From Lepidostoma basale (taxonomy: Eukaryota > Arthropoda > Insecta > Trichoptera > Lepidostomatidae): a stretch of DNA of 64,000 nt. Positions 9,941 to 19,500 of the stretch are shown one piece after another (position 1 is the first letter of the stretch; every line of letters begins with the position of its first letter). Below the pieces are notes generated by a model. The model saw only the letters and a list, made by a program, of their open reading frames with translations, did no database searches and was not told where the DNA came from. The translations under genes were made by a program, and so were the position numbers. Where the stretch lies: NCBI GenBank assembly GCA_022606425.2, contig JAHDVF020000997.1:186001-250000 (forward strand). The letters are read 5' to 3'.

Positions 9941-10420
9941 TTTTAATTGTATCTCAATAGAGACGAAGAAACAAACTGGAAACTGAATATGGATGATCAA
10001 GGTGTTTACAGGACTTATGACCTGTCATTGGTTGGGTTAAGCGCACGCTTTATGTAATTACAACATTCCCCATTCCACCATTGTTATTATGATCATGCAT
10101 GATACATTTTTGGAAGTTGTATATATACTCCAAATCCATACCTATCTTCACGTGTCAGTTCCAGTTAGCCATCTATGTAGATTTGATTGTACTAATTAAT
10201 TTTTTAAGATTAATCTATACAATCCACCCACTAACGCCATCTATGAAGAATGATTGTTTAGCATTTAGCAAACTACTTTATTAACACAATGCGAAGAGGC
10301 TACCGCCTCCTAGCGCACTGTTTAGAAGTCGCCTGGAGTAACACTCCTATTTTATACGCCAAAGAATTGACCAGAATATTTACAAATATTTGTGAAATGT
10401 ATACATTTCACAAATATGGG
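9941..10420 (+). repeat. REP-B unit
   Basis: Starts ATTGTATCTCAATAGAGACG, passes a conserved hairpin ACAGG-acttatga-CCTGT, the GGTTGGGTTAAGCGCACGC block, ACATTCCCCATTCC, two GCCATCTATG boxes, and ends AATATTTGTGAAATGTATAC. It matches the array units at 62810-64000. Coding capacity is absent; mobility class is unknown. Confidence 0.7.
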
Positions 10421-10444
10421 AAAGAAAATCTTTAAAATATAACA

Positions 10445-10555
10445 TATTATGTTAAGTTTTATTTTTATGCATTTTAACTGTTAAATTTACAACACTGTTA
10501 TAATATAATTTCACAATTTTATATTATACACTTTTTGAATAATTTAATTATTTTA
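10445..10555 (+). repeat. FB-D variant outer arm
   Basis: AACTGTTAAATTTACAACACTG, written here as two overlapping short motifs (AACTGTTAAATTTAC and ACAACACTGTT), then CACTTTTTGAATAAT, match the outer FB-D arms at 16440 and 42040. The ribozyme core is lost. Confidence 0.5.
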
Positions 10556-10559
10556 TGTG

Positions 10560-10915
10560 TTAATGGGAAACGGGCATATTTTAAGGTGAACGTCTCTTTT
10601 TAAAGTTTTTTTCTTCAATATAGTATCAAACACCATTAACTATCATTACAATACATTTCTTCTAACATGAGTAAATTTATTACGGAAAGAAGTCTCGTTA
10701 GCGGGATAATAAATTATTAATATTACCCCATGAATACCGCATTACGATTATTCAAGAATTGAAGACGGCCATTGGGTGAACTATTTATTCCTGCTGAAAT
10801 TTATTAATTCCAGAATATTACATTAAAATTCAGATAAAAAGAAGTCGGTTTCCTGTAAATTAAACAATGGTCAATGATTCTTTGGGGAAAATTTTTATAA
10901 GTTTGAACAGTTTTG
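10560..10915. other. Unique AT-rich DNA
   Basis: No feature recognised. Confidence 0.35.
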
Positions 10916-10924
10916 AAACTATAT

Positions 10925-11275
10925 ACAGTAGTTTTTTGTGAATGTATACTTATACTTGTAGACGGACTGGATTTCACCCACCGTGGGTTATCAATTCATG
11001 ATTTAAATGTTTGGCATATAGATAGGAGTGTGACATCTCCAGGCGGCTTCTAACAATGCGCTAATGGCGGGGTAGCCTTTCACATTGAGTTAAAAATATG
11101 TTCTGCTTAATGCTTAATAAACATAAATCTCCATAGATGACGTTAGTATGTAGATTATATATAGAGTAATCTTAAAAATATTAACATATGTAATCAAAAT
11201 CTTCATAGATGGCACATTGAAACTGACATGTGAAATCTGACATAGGACTTTAACATATATACAACTTCCAAACCG
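10925..11275 (-). repeat. REP-B, part palindromic
   Basis: A plus-strand REP-B end (10938-11020, with CACCCACCGTGGGTTATC) is joined to a minus-strand unit (11012-11275) carrying CATCTCCAGGCGGCTTCTAA and two CATAGATG boxes. It ends in ACTTCCAA next to an FB-C fragment. Confidence 0.6.
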
Positions 11276-11318
11276 GTTTCACCAGGCTTGCTTGCATAGA
11301 CAGACTAGTTACAAAATG
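11275..11318 (-). repeat. FB-C core fragment
   Basis: On the minus strand CTGTCTATGCAAGCAAGC, CTGGTGAAACCGGTTTGG. The helix III palindrome ACCGGT is intact; helix II is partly mismatched. Confidence 0.5.
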
Positions 11319-11329
11319 TTATTATCAAA

Positions 11330-11690
11330 TCAAATCAAATCAGTTTATTTTCTAAAAGATATTACAAACAATTATTAAAGTTCCAGACATCTATTGAGAA
11401 CAGGTAAAATATAATAAATATATAATACCAGGAACGCACGAGAGATGGTTCGACATTAAGAATACAAGATACTCTCCAAAGTCAAGAGTATTTGTCTTCT
11501 GAACGTACTTTCACGAATATGAAAGACATCGATATCCGAAGCGACCATGTTCAGCAGTTTGATTGCTCTCCCCACCGGCATCACCAGAGGCAGGTTGGTT
11601 CTGCATGCTGGGAGATAAAACAGTCTGTGCTGACGCTGTCGAAGATAACTATCCGGAACATAAAGATTGATAGCCTCCAAGATGACGGAA
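11330..11690 (-). pseudogene. LINE-VPD carboxy end and 3' tail
   Basis: The minus frame reads INLYVPDSYLRQRQHRLFYL, PACRTNLPLVMPVGRAIKLL and ASDIDVFHIRE. This R...RTNLP..PVGRAI.LLN...SD.D.F order is a frequent terminal domain of insect LINE RT proteins. The tail at 11330-11345 is (ATCAA)n on the plus strand. Confidence 0.65.
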
Positions 11691-11691
11691 T

Positions 11692-11745
11692 TTATTCATA
11701 TGTGAATCCGCAGTAAAAAAGTGAGGGCGAATATTGAATAAATTC
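11692..11745 (+). repeat. FB-M tail fragment
   Basis: GTGAATCCGCAGTAAAAAAG then GAGGGCGAATATTGAA matches the 45-base tail of FB-M (compare 52895-52930 and 62770-62805). Confidence 0.4.
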
Positions 11746-11819
11746 TTAATTAATTGTGTAAGCTATTTTTAATAATTTTAAATTATAAGAAACAAAAATT
11801 CAAATTACTAAATGTCTGT

Positions 11820-11975
11820 GACGGCTACGTGAGTGGTCGGAGAAATCGACGTGCGTGCATGACACGATGTATAAATGTTGAGAAAGCGAGATAAGTATGT
11901 CAGGATAGAAACGTGTGGCAGCCCATTATTTCTGCCTATCTTTCCGCGAGACGGCGTGATGGTAAGTCAGTTAGT
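11820..11975 (+). mobile_element. RTE-TTAG LINE 3' end
   Basis: Short copy beginning at the GHVRS segment, with CATGACACGATGTATAAATG and GCGTGATGGTAAGTCAGTTAG. Only the last 150 bases of the family. Confidence 0.65.
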
Positions 11976-12026
11976 TAGTTATTTTTAAAATTATAATTAA
12001 TCTAAAATTATAATTAATCTAAATAC

Positions 12027-12105
12027 AAATTCTGTTATCTAGAAATTTTATTATGTTTTATGGGAATGACATGTTTCGCCTTGCTAGGCATTATCAAATG
12101 CATTT
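12027..12105 (-). repeat. FB-A single arm
   Basis: Plus strand reads TTATCTAGAAATTTTATTAT to GGCATTATCAAATG, the left FB-A arm. No right arm follows. It carries the cleanest FB-A ribozyme-like motif (12064-12101). Confidence 0.65.
12064..12101 (-). ncRNA. Hammerhead-like motif, FB-A (U3-A8 type)
   Basis: On the minus strand: UUGAUAA (plus 12091-12097), one U, helix II GCCU-AGCA-AGGC fully paired, GAAA, helix III ACAUGU, cleavage-site C at 12068. Compared with CUGANGA, both bases of the C3-G8 tertiary pair are changed, to U3 and A8, which could still pair. Confidence 0.45.
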
Positions 12106-12109
12106 CATA

Positions 12110-12374
12110 TTCTTGCACTCTTCCTTTATTTATGTTCTCACTACAAAGATCTAACTGGGATTTTTAGTTATGAAAGAACCAGTGTGTTATTATTCAATTT
12201 TTGTATTGTTATTTGGCTACTCGGGTTCATGACCTCTACCATTGACCCTGCTGTCTGAGAATCTTTCTCATCTCTCTAGATTGAACGTTATAACTACTTA
12301 CGTTAGATCTAATCGACGGATGTAACTAAGACAATACAGTTAAGTAGCCAGTACATGTGATTAACGTGTTCACC
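12110..12374. other. No feature recognised
   Basis: Unique DNA without an open frame. Confidence 0.3.
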
Positions 12375-13345
12375 GTCACTTCGTATTGTGAATAACTTTG
12401 GAGAAACATCGTATTTTCACAACACTTTTTTGCACTTTTCGCAAACACGTATGTTAAAAATATGTAGGTTAAAAACATACTTTTTATATATATTTATACA
12501 TATTTAAATTTAAGAATAAAGGAGCAAATAAATTATCTCCCAAATAAGATCTTTTCGAAGTTCGCTTACCACCTCTTTGAAAAAGAGCATTCGTTCATTA
12601 AGATAGCTACGTTTAAATTTTACACGTTAACAATAGAAACAATAGTGCTGAGAAAATACAAGTGACCCAAAGAGCCATGGAAAGAGCCATGCTAGGATTA
12701 AGCCTAAGAGACAGAGTCAGAAACGATACGGTGAGAGAAAAAACAAAGGTCACTGACATCATCCACCGGGTGGCGACTCTAAAATGGCAATGGGCAGGTC
12801 ACGTAGCCATAAGCTCAGATGAAAAGTGGACAAGAAGACTGCTGACTTAGAGACCGTGGACGGCAAAGAAAAGTGCAGGGCGACCGCAACTACGGTTAAA
12901 GGATGATCTGAACAGACACGTCGGAATAACCTGGATGCAGTCTGCACAGGACAGAGTGACATGGAAGCGAATGGAGGAGGCCTTTGTCTAGGAGTGGACG
13001 GAAATAGGCTGAGGGAGAAGAAGAGAAGAACAATAGAAACAAAACATTAAATAACATTGATAATGTTGAGTCATTTTAAATAAAGAAATGTTATGAACAA
13101 CCAAATAATCTTATTTTCAAGCGCAATTTTTGATTTGTTTCCATTGCCCCACAATCGTAATTTAACAATTACCCCTACTTCTAGAACTAACTTTACCCAC
13201 TATCATGTGATATACGAGTATACAATGTTAAGATAATTTGATCATTTTATTGTTATTTTTTATGCAGAAGAAGGAAATGTACAGTCCGAAACATGTTTGT
13301 GAAAAGTGTAAATATGCTACAATGTTATTCAAATATAACATTTAT
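12375..13345. repeat. FB-M palindrome split by a LINE
   Basis: The left arm (12380-12460) with TTTTCACAACACTTTTTTGC and the right arm (13265-13345) with GTCCGAAACATGTTTGTG mirror each other as in 34335-34690. Between them lies AT-rich DNA and an RTE fragment (12655-13025). The right arm has GAAA and helix III ACATGT, but the 5' core is lost. Confidence 0.45.
12655..13025 (+). pseudogene. RTE-GHV carboxy end
   Basis: Reads TQRAMERAMLGLSLRDRVRN, TKVTDIIHRVATLKWQWAGH, then with stops RPWTAKKSAGRPQLRLKDDL and TWMQSAQDRVTWKRMEEAFV. This is the standard RTE-clade end (MER.MLG.SLRD..RN, LKWQWAGH, GRP..RW.DD). It ends in an AGAAGAAGAGAAGAA tail and is near-identical to 60862-61160. Confidence 0.7.
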
Positions 13346-13384
13346 TAATGTTTTTTAATAATTAAAACACTGTTTTTACCACTT

Positions 13385-13565
13385 TTAAGTTTATTTTTCT
13401 TGGTATCTTTCGAAGGCTTTACACCTTTATCATCGGAAGAACGATAGTTTATATCGTTCTCCCAATTGTGGAAGTGTAAAATCATTGAAACATGTCGAGA
13501 AAAATAAAATCAATAACGGAGAAAACAGTGTTTAAATTCATAAAAAATCGTCATCATGGAATTCC
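13385..13565. repeat. Foldback family FB-K palindrome
   Basis: Arms from AAACACTGTTTTTACCAC to GAGAAAACAGTGTTTAAATT with a centre near 13445. The minus arm has CCGATGAT, AAGG...CCTT helix II and CGAAAGATACC. The plus arm has GAAACATGTCGAGAA preceded by a degenerate helix II. The palindrome is followed by GGAATTCCACAGTGTTGACG, also present near 47020 and 52165. Confidence 0.5.
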
Positions 13566-13569
13566 ACAG

Positions 13570-13955
13570 TGTTGACGCCCTAAGTTTATCTAAAATTAAG
13601 ATACGTTGTTTTTTTACGAAACTTTATTTTCTTTTGTAAACTACCAACCGGTTTAGACCAAATAGAACGAGTTAACGAGAAAAGAATGGTTGAATATTTA
13701 CCCACAAGCAAACGCGAATGAAAAAATAAAAAATGTCGTAATCTAATACTTTCTAATAAAACTTTTTCACCATTATTCTCGAAAGAAAATTAAACGCTTG
13801 AATCGATTTTACATTAGTTTAATCGAGTTTCTGACAATTTGACTAAACTTCTTCAATTTTGGATTTGTATTGCACGAGGCGTAATATCAATTTAACGGTC
13901 AGGGCGAGTGGCGAATCAATTCACCGTCCAGCGAGTGGACGGTATCGCGAGGGCT
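13570..13955. other. Unique DNA
   Basis: No gene or repeat recognised. Confidence 0.3.
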
Positions 13956-13959
13956 AATG

Positions 13960-14066
13960 CCTGTACATCACTCCTGATTGGTCGTCCGTCATCCCCAGAC
14001 CGTGACGTCACGAAGCGTTATCGAAACTTGGCGCCGACTTTAAATTAACTTCCTGCTCCATAAATA
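13960..14066 (+). promoter_or_regulatory. Possible promoter-like cluster
   Basis: Within a CpG-containing unique stretch, an inverted CCAAT box (CTGATTGGTCG), the palindromic CRE consensus TGACGTCA (in GTGACGTCAC near 14002) and a TATA-like CCATAAATAGC near 14058 occur in promoter-like order. No transcript or exon could be identified downstream, so this is suggestive only. Confidence 0.25.
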
Positions 14067-14330
14067 GCTTATTTTATTGCGAAGTATCGTAAGTTATACG
14101 TCAGAGGCCTTTTTTTATAATCCATAGAACCAAAACGCAATATCTTTTTTAATTATCTTTTTGGTTGCACATATTAACAATTTCCTGACAATGTTAGACA
14201 TATTAGACATGTCACTCCTACAAAACATACTTCTTTTTTAAATATTAACCCTTATCGGACACCAGCTTTTGTATCTTTTGTAAATGTTATTCTATCAATA
14301 ATAATTTTAAAAAGGCACCATGTGTGTTAA
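14067..14330. other. Unique AT-rich DNA
   Basis: Nothing recognised downstream of the possible promoter cluster. Confidence 0.3.
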
Positions 14331-14334
14331 TTAA

Positions 14335-14440
14335 TTGATTGAGATTTATTATATTTTGTGGAATTTGTTTCGCGTTGCTAAGAAATTATAAAATGTCTGA
14401 TAATAACTGTGAAACGTGATATTATATTATAAAGTAGTGT
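14335..14440. repeat. FB-A-like decayed palindrome
   Basis: TTTGTTTCGCGTTGCTAAG on the left mirrors CTGATAATAACTGTGAAAC on the right, flanked by ATTATATT arms. The layout is that of FB-A, but helix II no longer pairs. Confidence 0.4.
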
Positions 14441-14479
14441 GAATGGAAAAATAAATCGAGGAAAACAACACCAATTGTT

Positions 14480-14642
14480 AAATGGCGGCCATATTCAAGT
14501 CGGAATAATCGAGAAGCGTGTATGTTACGCTGTATGAATGTAGAAAAAGTGCGAGAGTTGTATCATGAAGACGGCATGGCGGTCCATCCTCTATGCCTAC
14601 TCCTACAAAAAATCGACGTAATGGTAAGTTGGTTAGTTAGAT
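14480..14642 (+). mobile_element. RTE-TTAG LINE 3' end, divergent
   Basis: Begins near GGCGGCCATATTCAAGTCGG, contains TGTATGAATGTAGAAAAAGT and ends CGTAATGGTAAGTTGGTTAG. Diverged subfamily. Confidence 0.6.
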
Positions 14643-14697
14643 CATTGCTTCAGAAACGATAAATGTATATTATGTTAAATGTAAATTTTAACACTCA

Positions 14698-14880
14698 ACT
14701 GAACTAACTAACCAACACGCCGTCTCCCCAAAAGGGTAGGCAGGAAACTGCCACACTTTAACCGATGCGGCACTCCATCCTTCTCTTTTCGCCCCGCGAG
14801 AGATGCGGTGTGATGGGTTGCGAACCTCATCGCCACCAATAGGCATCTCCGACGCACAATTCGATCGTCCAACGTCCACA
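14698..14880 (-). mobile_element. RTE-TTAG tail fused to an unrelated 5' segment
   Basis: The minus strand ends with the RTE-TTAG tail (CCCTTTTGGGGAGACGGCG, then TTAG repeats). The preceding 115 bases do not match that family and contain GGTTCGCAACCC, weakly B-box-like. It may be a SINE that borrowed the LINE tail, or a template-switch chimera. Confidence 0.4.
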
Positions 14881-15059
14881 AAATAAATCTTAAACAAATA
14901 ATTTAAAATACAATGATATAAAATAAAATTAAAATAATAAAAAAATATCACAAAATGTTCTTTTTAGATGGTACAAAACAGTACGTGCACATATTGTCTA
15001 TTTAATTTATGTTCCACGTATCCACGTTTTTTTAATAAGCAGTAATTAGGCACTTTAAA

Positions 15060-15150
15060 CAAATCCACACCAGCAAGAACTTAAAAATAATATTGAAGAA
15101 ATTATTCAAATTGTCATTGGAACAAAATAAAAATATTTTTTTACACCTGT
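15060..15150 (+). repeat. FB-D internal fragment
   Basis: CAGCAAGAACTTAAAAATAA, GAAATTATTCAAATTGTCAT and TTACACCTG match the internal part of FB-D at 28140-28257. It is cut before the ribozyme core is complete. Confidence 0.45.
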
Positions 15151-15384
15151 CAAAATTCTTTATATACACGAAAAAACTTGTATAATTTTAACATCAAAAC
15201 AGTACAAACGTATTACGTGTCACAAATAACTATTATAAAGTGCGGCAACAATCAAACATTCAACTGTCATTGTACTTTTCACGATTACGGTGTAAAAAGC
15301 CTATTTTATTTAATCTATTTATTCATATTTACACTGATACTCTACGAATGTTTTCGTAACTGCACAAATATGGCAAGTACGAGA
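15151..15384. other. Unique DNA
   Basis: A 69-codon frame (15178-15387) has no recognisable motif and is probably chance. Confidence 0.3.
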
Positions 15385-15455
15385 TAACTCGTTGTTGGTA
15401 TCCTAGGCAATAACACAAACTACGAGTTATCTCGTAGTTGGCATTCAACGTGTTA
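15385..15455. repeat. Possible piggyBac-like end
   Basis: Two copies of the 14-base dyad ACGAGATAACTCGT / ACGAGTTATCTCGT stand in opposite orientation, and the right one continues AGTTGGCATTCAACGTGTTAA. A TTAA edge next to CACGTTGAATGCC is reminiscent of piggyBac termini (TTAACCCT..GCC). No left end or transposase seen. Confidence 0.3.
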
Positions 15456-15816
15456 ATAACACTACAATCTCAGTATATAGCCAGTATACAGTTCTTTTCT
15501 ATATTTTTGAGATAGTTGGAGTTCTAAGCAACAGACAAGTCGATCTAAAAGACCCCAGAAATAGTCCATTGTTCAGCTTTGAATCGGGGGTGGTTGACAA
15601 TGTTCACGTCTTTGAATGCGTCTTTAGAAATGTTCAACCCATGTATTTATGTATATAAAAGATTCCCGAGACTTTTTGTGTAGTTTTTTGCCGCACATAT
15701 GTGTACACTTAAAACATCAAGTTAAACCAATTAAACCGAACCCCTATTATCTACATTGTGATACTATTAATTAACGAGTTGATTTCGTGTAATCAAGTAG
15801 ATATCACTCACTCTAG
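15456..15816. other. Unique DNA
   Basis: No feature recognised. Confidence 0.3.
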
Positions 15817-15880
15817 AACAGCGGTTCCCAAACTTGTTTAACTCAAAGACCCCTTCTCATACCAAAGACCTGACCATTAA
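15817..15880. repeat. hAT-like terminal fragment
   Basis: CAGCGGTTCCCAAACTTGTT followed by AAAGACCCC resembles a hAT element end. Solitary. Confidence 0.3.
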
Positions 15881-15957
15881 ATTCATTGTTAACTAACTCT
15901 ATATACGGTGTGCTTTATACATAAAAGCTACATTATATATTAACATTTAATGTATGT

Positions 15958-16302
15958 GATGGTGAATTTCTCCTGGCTTTGTCTAGCTAATGTAGCCTTT
16001 CACATTGCATTAATAAAGATTTTCTGCTTAATGCTTACACCTATTCTTAATAGATGGCGCTAGTGAAGTTTGAACTAAAAATGTGAGGTGTGGTGTAACA
16101 TAGTAGCATATATACAACTTCCAAATATTTGTCAGACGCGGTGGTCGTAAGAAGGGCGGAATGGGGTATGTTGTTAACATAAAGCGATCGCTTAACCCAA
16201 CCAATGACAGGTCATAAGTCCTGTAAACGCCTTGACCACCATATTCTGTTTCCAAATAAACAATTTACATCTTCGTCTCTATTGAGATACAATCAATCCT
16301 TA
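15958..16302 (-). repeat. REP-B unit, variant B'
   Basis: Minus-strand unit ending at TCTATTGAGATACAAT, with AAGCGATCGCTTAACCC in place of the usual GCGCACGC block, plus AATAGATGGCGCTAGTG. It shares these changes with 45510-45885 and so defines a subfamily. Confidence 0.65.
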
Positions 16303-16402
16303 AAAATGATAATCATCTCAAAGTGTTTCTACAACTGAGATGAGAAGCACTACTTTACTGAAAATCCAGACAAAATAATCGAAAAATTTACATAAGTTAA
16401 GA

Positions 16403-16530
16403 TATTCCATTGTTTTGGCCGATACACTATGATACTTCAACATTATTAACTGTTAAAATTTATAACACTGTTATGCTATCACATTTTTTTACTATTCACT
16501 TTTTGAGTGTCGCGACAGCTATTTTGCCAA
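16403..16530 (+). repeat. FB-D variant arm
   Basis: Starts at the FB-D constant end (CCATTGTTTTGGCCGATACA), then AACTGTTAAAATTTATAACA and CGCGACAGCTATTTTGCCAA. On the minus strand only the 3' half of the hammerhead core is present. Confidence 0.55.
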
Positions 16531-16784
16531 CTGAAGTTGAATTTCTATTATCAGAATGTAATCTGTCATTTACGTCATGTGCAGAAATGTTATGAAAAGA
16601 AAGATTATGTAATTTCTTTATGAACATTTATTTATAATTCGTGTTTCGGTATTAACACATTTATTATTATTGTCTATTTACAGCTTATTTCAAAATTTTT
16701 TTTTCTTCTATTTCTTCTATTTGTAAATACTTAGAATTTACAAATTTGTATACTATACTTCTATTTGTAAATACTTAAATACTT

Positions 16785-17210
16785 AGTTTCTTGGTAGAAG
16801 TTCATTTTAAATAATAAAAACAAAAACAATTGATGCAAAATTTCTTTATTATGTATTTAGTGTGCTTCCACTTGTGTTTATGTTCGACTGGTTTCGGCAG
16901 CTTGCTTGTTTATTATAATAAATGATAGTGGTGGGGGTTAAACATTTTTTCCCTGATTCTAAATAATGTAATACTGTTATTAAGTTGTAGTTAAAATGAC
17001 CCAAACCCAAAATTTACATTATATAGAATCATTTCAACTACAATTTAATAACAGTAATACATTGTTTAGAATCCGGGGAAAAATGTTTAACCCCCACCAC
17101 TATCATTTACTATATAAACCAAATGGATTTTGATGTAGGTACCAGAAGCACACTAAATACATAAAGAAATTTTGTATAATTTTTTTTTTCATTATTTACA
17201 AGAACAAGAG
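16785..17210. repeat. Foldback family FB-I, long palindrome
   Basis: The outer arms mirror over TTTATTATGTATTTAGTGTG and TACATAAAGAAATTT, and the inner arms over GTGGTGGGGGTTAAACATTT with its complement at about 17075-17105. The left arm has a minus-strand CTGCCGAAACCAGTC motif. The right arm lacks the ribozyme half, so the two arms differ in content. Confidence 0.6.
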
Positions 17211-17376
17211 TTTGATGACGCAGAAAATAATCTTTTGTATAGATTTAAAATGCGCCTAAAATGGGATTTAAAATCAATTAATTTAGAAAGGTAAAAACTC
17301 TTTTTATCCTGAAAAATATATAATCGTGACCCTCTACAAATATTATAACATTAAAAAGTCGGATGGGCTTGCCTTA

Positions 17377-17635
17377 AAGGCGGGTCACACTGTTTTAAAC
17401 AAGCTCTCCACATCGGTCTCCACCAACGGTTTAAAACTGTGTAGACACTTGTTTGAAACCAAAATTTGTTTGACCTTCAACAAACTTTGTGGACGGATGC
17501 GCGTTTAAACACGCATTTCACGTGTGGAGAGCTTGTTTTAAACCAAGTGTGGAAGCTACACCAACCGCGGGCTCCACAGCTCTCCACCAAGGTCACCCCT
17601 GTGGAGAGTTTGTATCAAACAGTGCGGCCCGCCTT
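17377..17635. mobile_element. Harbinger-like MITE with TTA target duplication
   Basis: A 259-bp element flanked by TTA at 17374-17376 and 17636-17638. Terminal inverted repeats AAGGCGGGTCACACTG and AAGGCGGGCCGCACTG (complement of the right end) continue with weaker symmetry through GCTCTCCAC. The TTA duplication, imperfect inverted repeats and lack of coding fit PIF/Harbinger-type non-autonomous elements; piggyBac (TTAA) is a less good fit because the right side is TTAC. Confidence 0.7.
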
Positions 17636-17693
17636 TTACTGGTTGACTCTAGGCACGCCACTGGTCCGGATACCTAATGTTATATCCTATCCA

Positions 17694-17790
17694 TAACTAA
17701 CCATCACACCGTTTCGCTAGGACTGGTAAGTAGGGAGGATGGAGCGCCACGCTGTCCTAATATAACTTTCGCACTTCCGCATTCGATTAT
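17694..17790 (-). mobile_element. RTE-TTAG LINE tail, decayed
   Basis: Plus strand AACTAACCATCACACCGTTT then GGATGGAGCGCCACGCTGTC matches the family's last 90 bases in reverse. Confidence 0.55.
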
Positions 17791-18384
17791 TCCGCTTTGT
17801 TGATTTTGCTCTTTGCTTTAAAGCGTTTGGATTATTTGAAAATTTACATAAAGACAGCATCCGAATCAACCAAGCAAAGTTCAACGACAATTAGACACTG
17901 TTGAAAAACACCGGACACATTTTTTTGTAACATAAAAAGTTATCTTTGTTTTATACAAATTTAACGGGCTTTCTTAAACTTGACCTGAATGCATTTCCCA
18001 TGAAGTGTGGCACTCTCAAGCATGACCTGAGTAGTGTTACGAATTGATGGTACAATTTTTTTGCAAGTTGACTTTAGTAAACCGTTGCTCGCACGTTGCT
18101 GCACAAAGGGGGAACTTCATGCCATTAGTAACGGTGTGTTTGCCGGTTGAATTAAACTTATGTGACAACATTATTTAGGACTTTAAATTGCTCCATAACT
18201 TGAACGTGTACAATGATTCTGTATTATGATAACATACACCTTATTAAGTTTATTGTTCCAACGGAAATTTAAACCAGAGAATCCCAATAATTTATGTTAT
18301 TGAATTATTTTTACCTGTAATTATTGTATGAGAAAAACAGGAAGCCTTTTTATTGTGCATAGTATTCTTGAGTTTATCTTTTAT
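17791..18384. other. Unique DNA
   Basis: No gene, repeat or RNA seen. Confidence 0.35.
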
Positions 18385-18432
18385 AGACGATCTTCACACC
18401 GAAAGCTCCGGTTCGATTCCCGGCGATGGCAG
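18385..18432 (+). repeat. tRNA-derived SINE fragment
   Basis: CTCCGGTTCGATTCCCGG is a good pol III B box, followed by CGATGGCAGTG and a T/A-rich tail. No A box is visible, so it is a 5'-truncated SINE rather than a tRNA. Confidence 0.5.
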
Positions 18433-18461
18433 TGTTATTTTTATTTTATTTTTATATTTCT

Positions 18462-18832
18462 TTATTTACAAAACAAACAAACCATCCGAATGGACCGCCA
18501 CTCTATCCTGGTAAACCTCTCTAGCTTCCTCCATATTCATACAACGAGTCATACACGCACGTCGATTCCTCCGACTTCTAACATGACCAACATTTAAAAT
18601 TTGATTAATTTGGTCATGCCGTGTTTTCCTCGGTCTGCCTCGACTCCGTATCCCATTTACATTATAAACGTATACTTTCTTAACCATTCTTTCTCCATCC
18701 ATGCGTTCCATATGTCCGAACCAACGCAGCGATCCTTTCATAATTTTGTTCATAATACCTTCTTCCGCTCTACATTCCTTTCTTATATCAGCATTTGAGA
18801 TTCTGTCGTATATCGTTCTACCACACATACGT
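18462..18832 (-). mobile_element. RTE-TTAG LINE, (GTTT)n subfamily
   Basis: The minus frame 18828-18466 reads MCGRTIYDRISNADIRKECR, NKIMKGSLRWFGHMERMDGE, RGRPRKTRHDQINQILNVGH, ACMTRCMNMEEAREVYQDR. The tail is GTTTGTTTTG instead of TTAG. It is an open frame of 120 codons, hence relatively young. Confidence 0.75.
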
Positions 18833-18837
18833 CTTTA

Positions 18838-19345
18838 TTTTGTTATAAAAAATTACATATTTCTTACAACTAGTATATGACATTTTTAAATACATATTAG
18901 CTAAATTTATAATGAAAATAAATTTAAAAAGAGCAATTAGGTCCAAAACACACAAAGAAGAAATTTAACAAGAAAAAAAAAATAACTTTAAAACTTAAAA
19001 ATGTGACCGGACGTACACTATACATTGGTTGCGGAATTCGTGAACATTATCTGAGCCCTTCATGATTTGCGGCAAGCTATTAAATACTTTCAAACCCTTA
19101 TAAAAAAATCTGTTTTCGGAACCCCTTGATAATTTTCTATTAATTCTAAAATTTGTTTTGTCTCTCGTTGGGTACCCATGTATTTCATAATTGTAAGCAG
19201 CCTGGTCACACAAATATTTTGGAAGAAGCCCACCCCTCATAAGAAAAAAAGGGTATTTAAGGTGACCCTCTGTCTTATTGATAGCATCTTCAAATCTTCA
19301 AGCATCGTCTTAATTCGTGGTTTGGTGCAGAATTCAGGTAGCGAT
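18838..19345 (-). pseudogene. LINE RT carboxy domain with 3' region
   Basis: The minus strand reads EDLKMLSIRQRVTLNTLFFL, then after a frameshift GLLPKYLCDQAAYNYEIHGY, TNFRINRKLSRGSENRFFYK, GLKVFNSLPQIMKG and a stop at 18995. The QRV..N.L...GLLP.YL and FY.GLK.FN.LP motifs are usual at the end of non-LTR RT proteins. This family occurs once in the window. Confidence 0.65.
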
Positions 19346-19500
19346 AGATTAGCTACCTATCACATGTCATGAGAATCAATAGCTAAAAAAGTTATATAGA
19401 GTAGTTTGGTTCAAATAACCTGCTGTATACAAATGTGGAAAGAAACGGGAAACTACCCCATTAAAAACTCAAGTGACATCCCAAGAACTAGCAAAAAAGC
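19346..19500 (+). repeat. Repeat P
   Basis: CTACCTATCACATGTCATG, AGAATCAATAGCT, GGTTCAAATAACCTGCTGTA and GTGGAAAGAAACGGGAAAC. Parts recur at 2280-2390, 3345-3410, 26270-26345 and 48005-48060. Class unknown; no ribozyme core seen. Confidence 0.45.
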
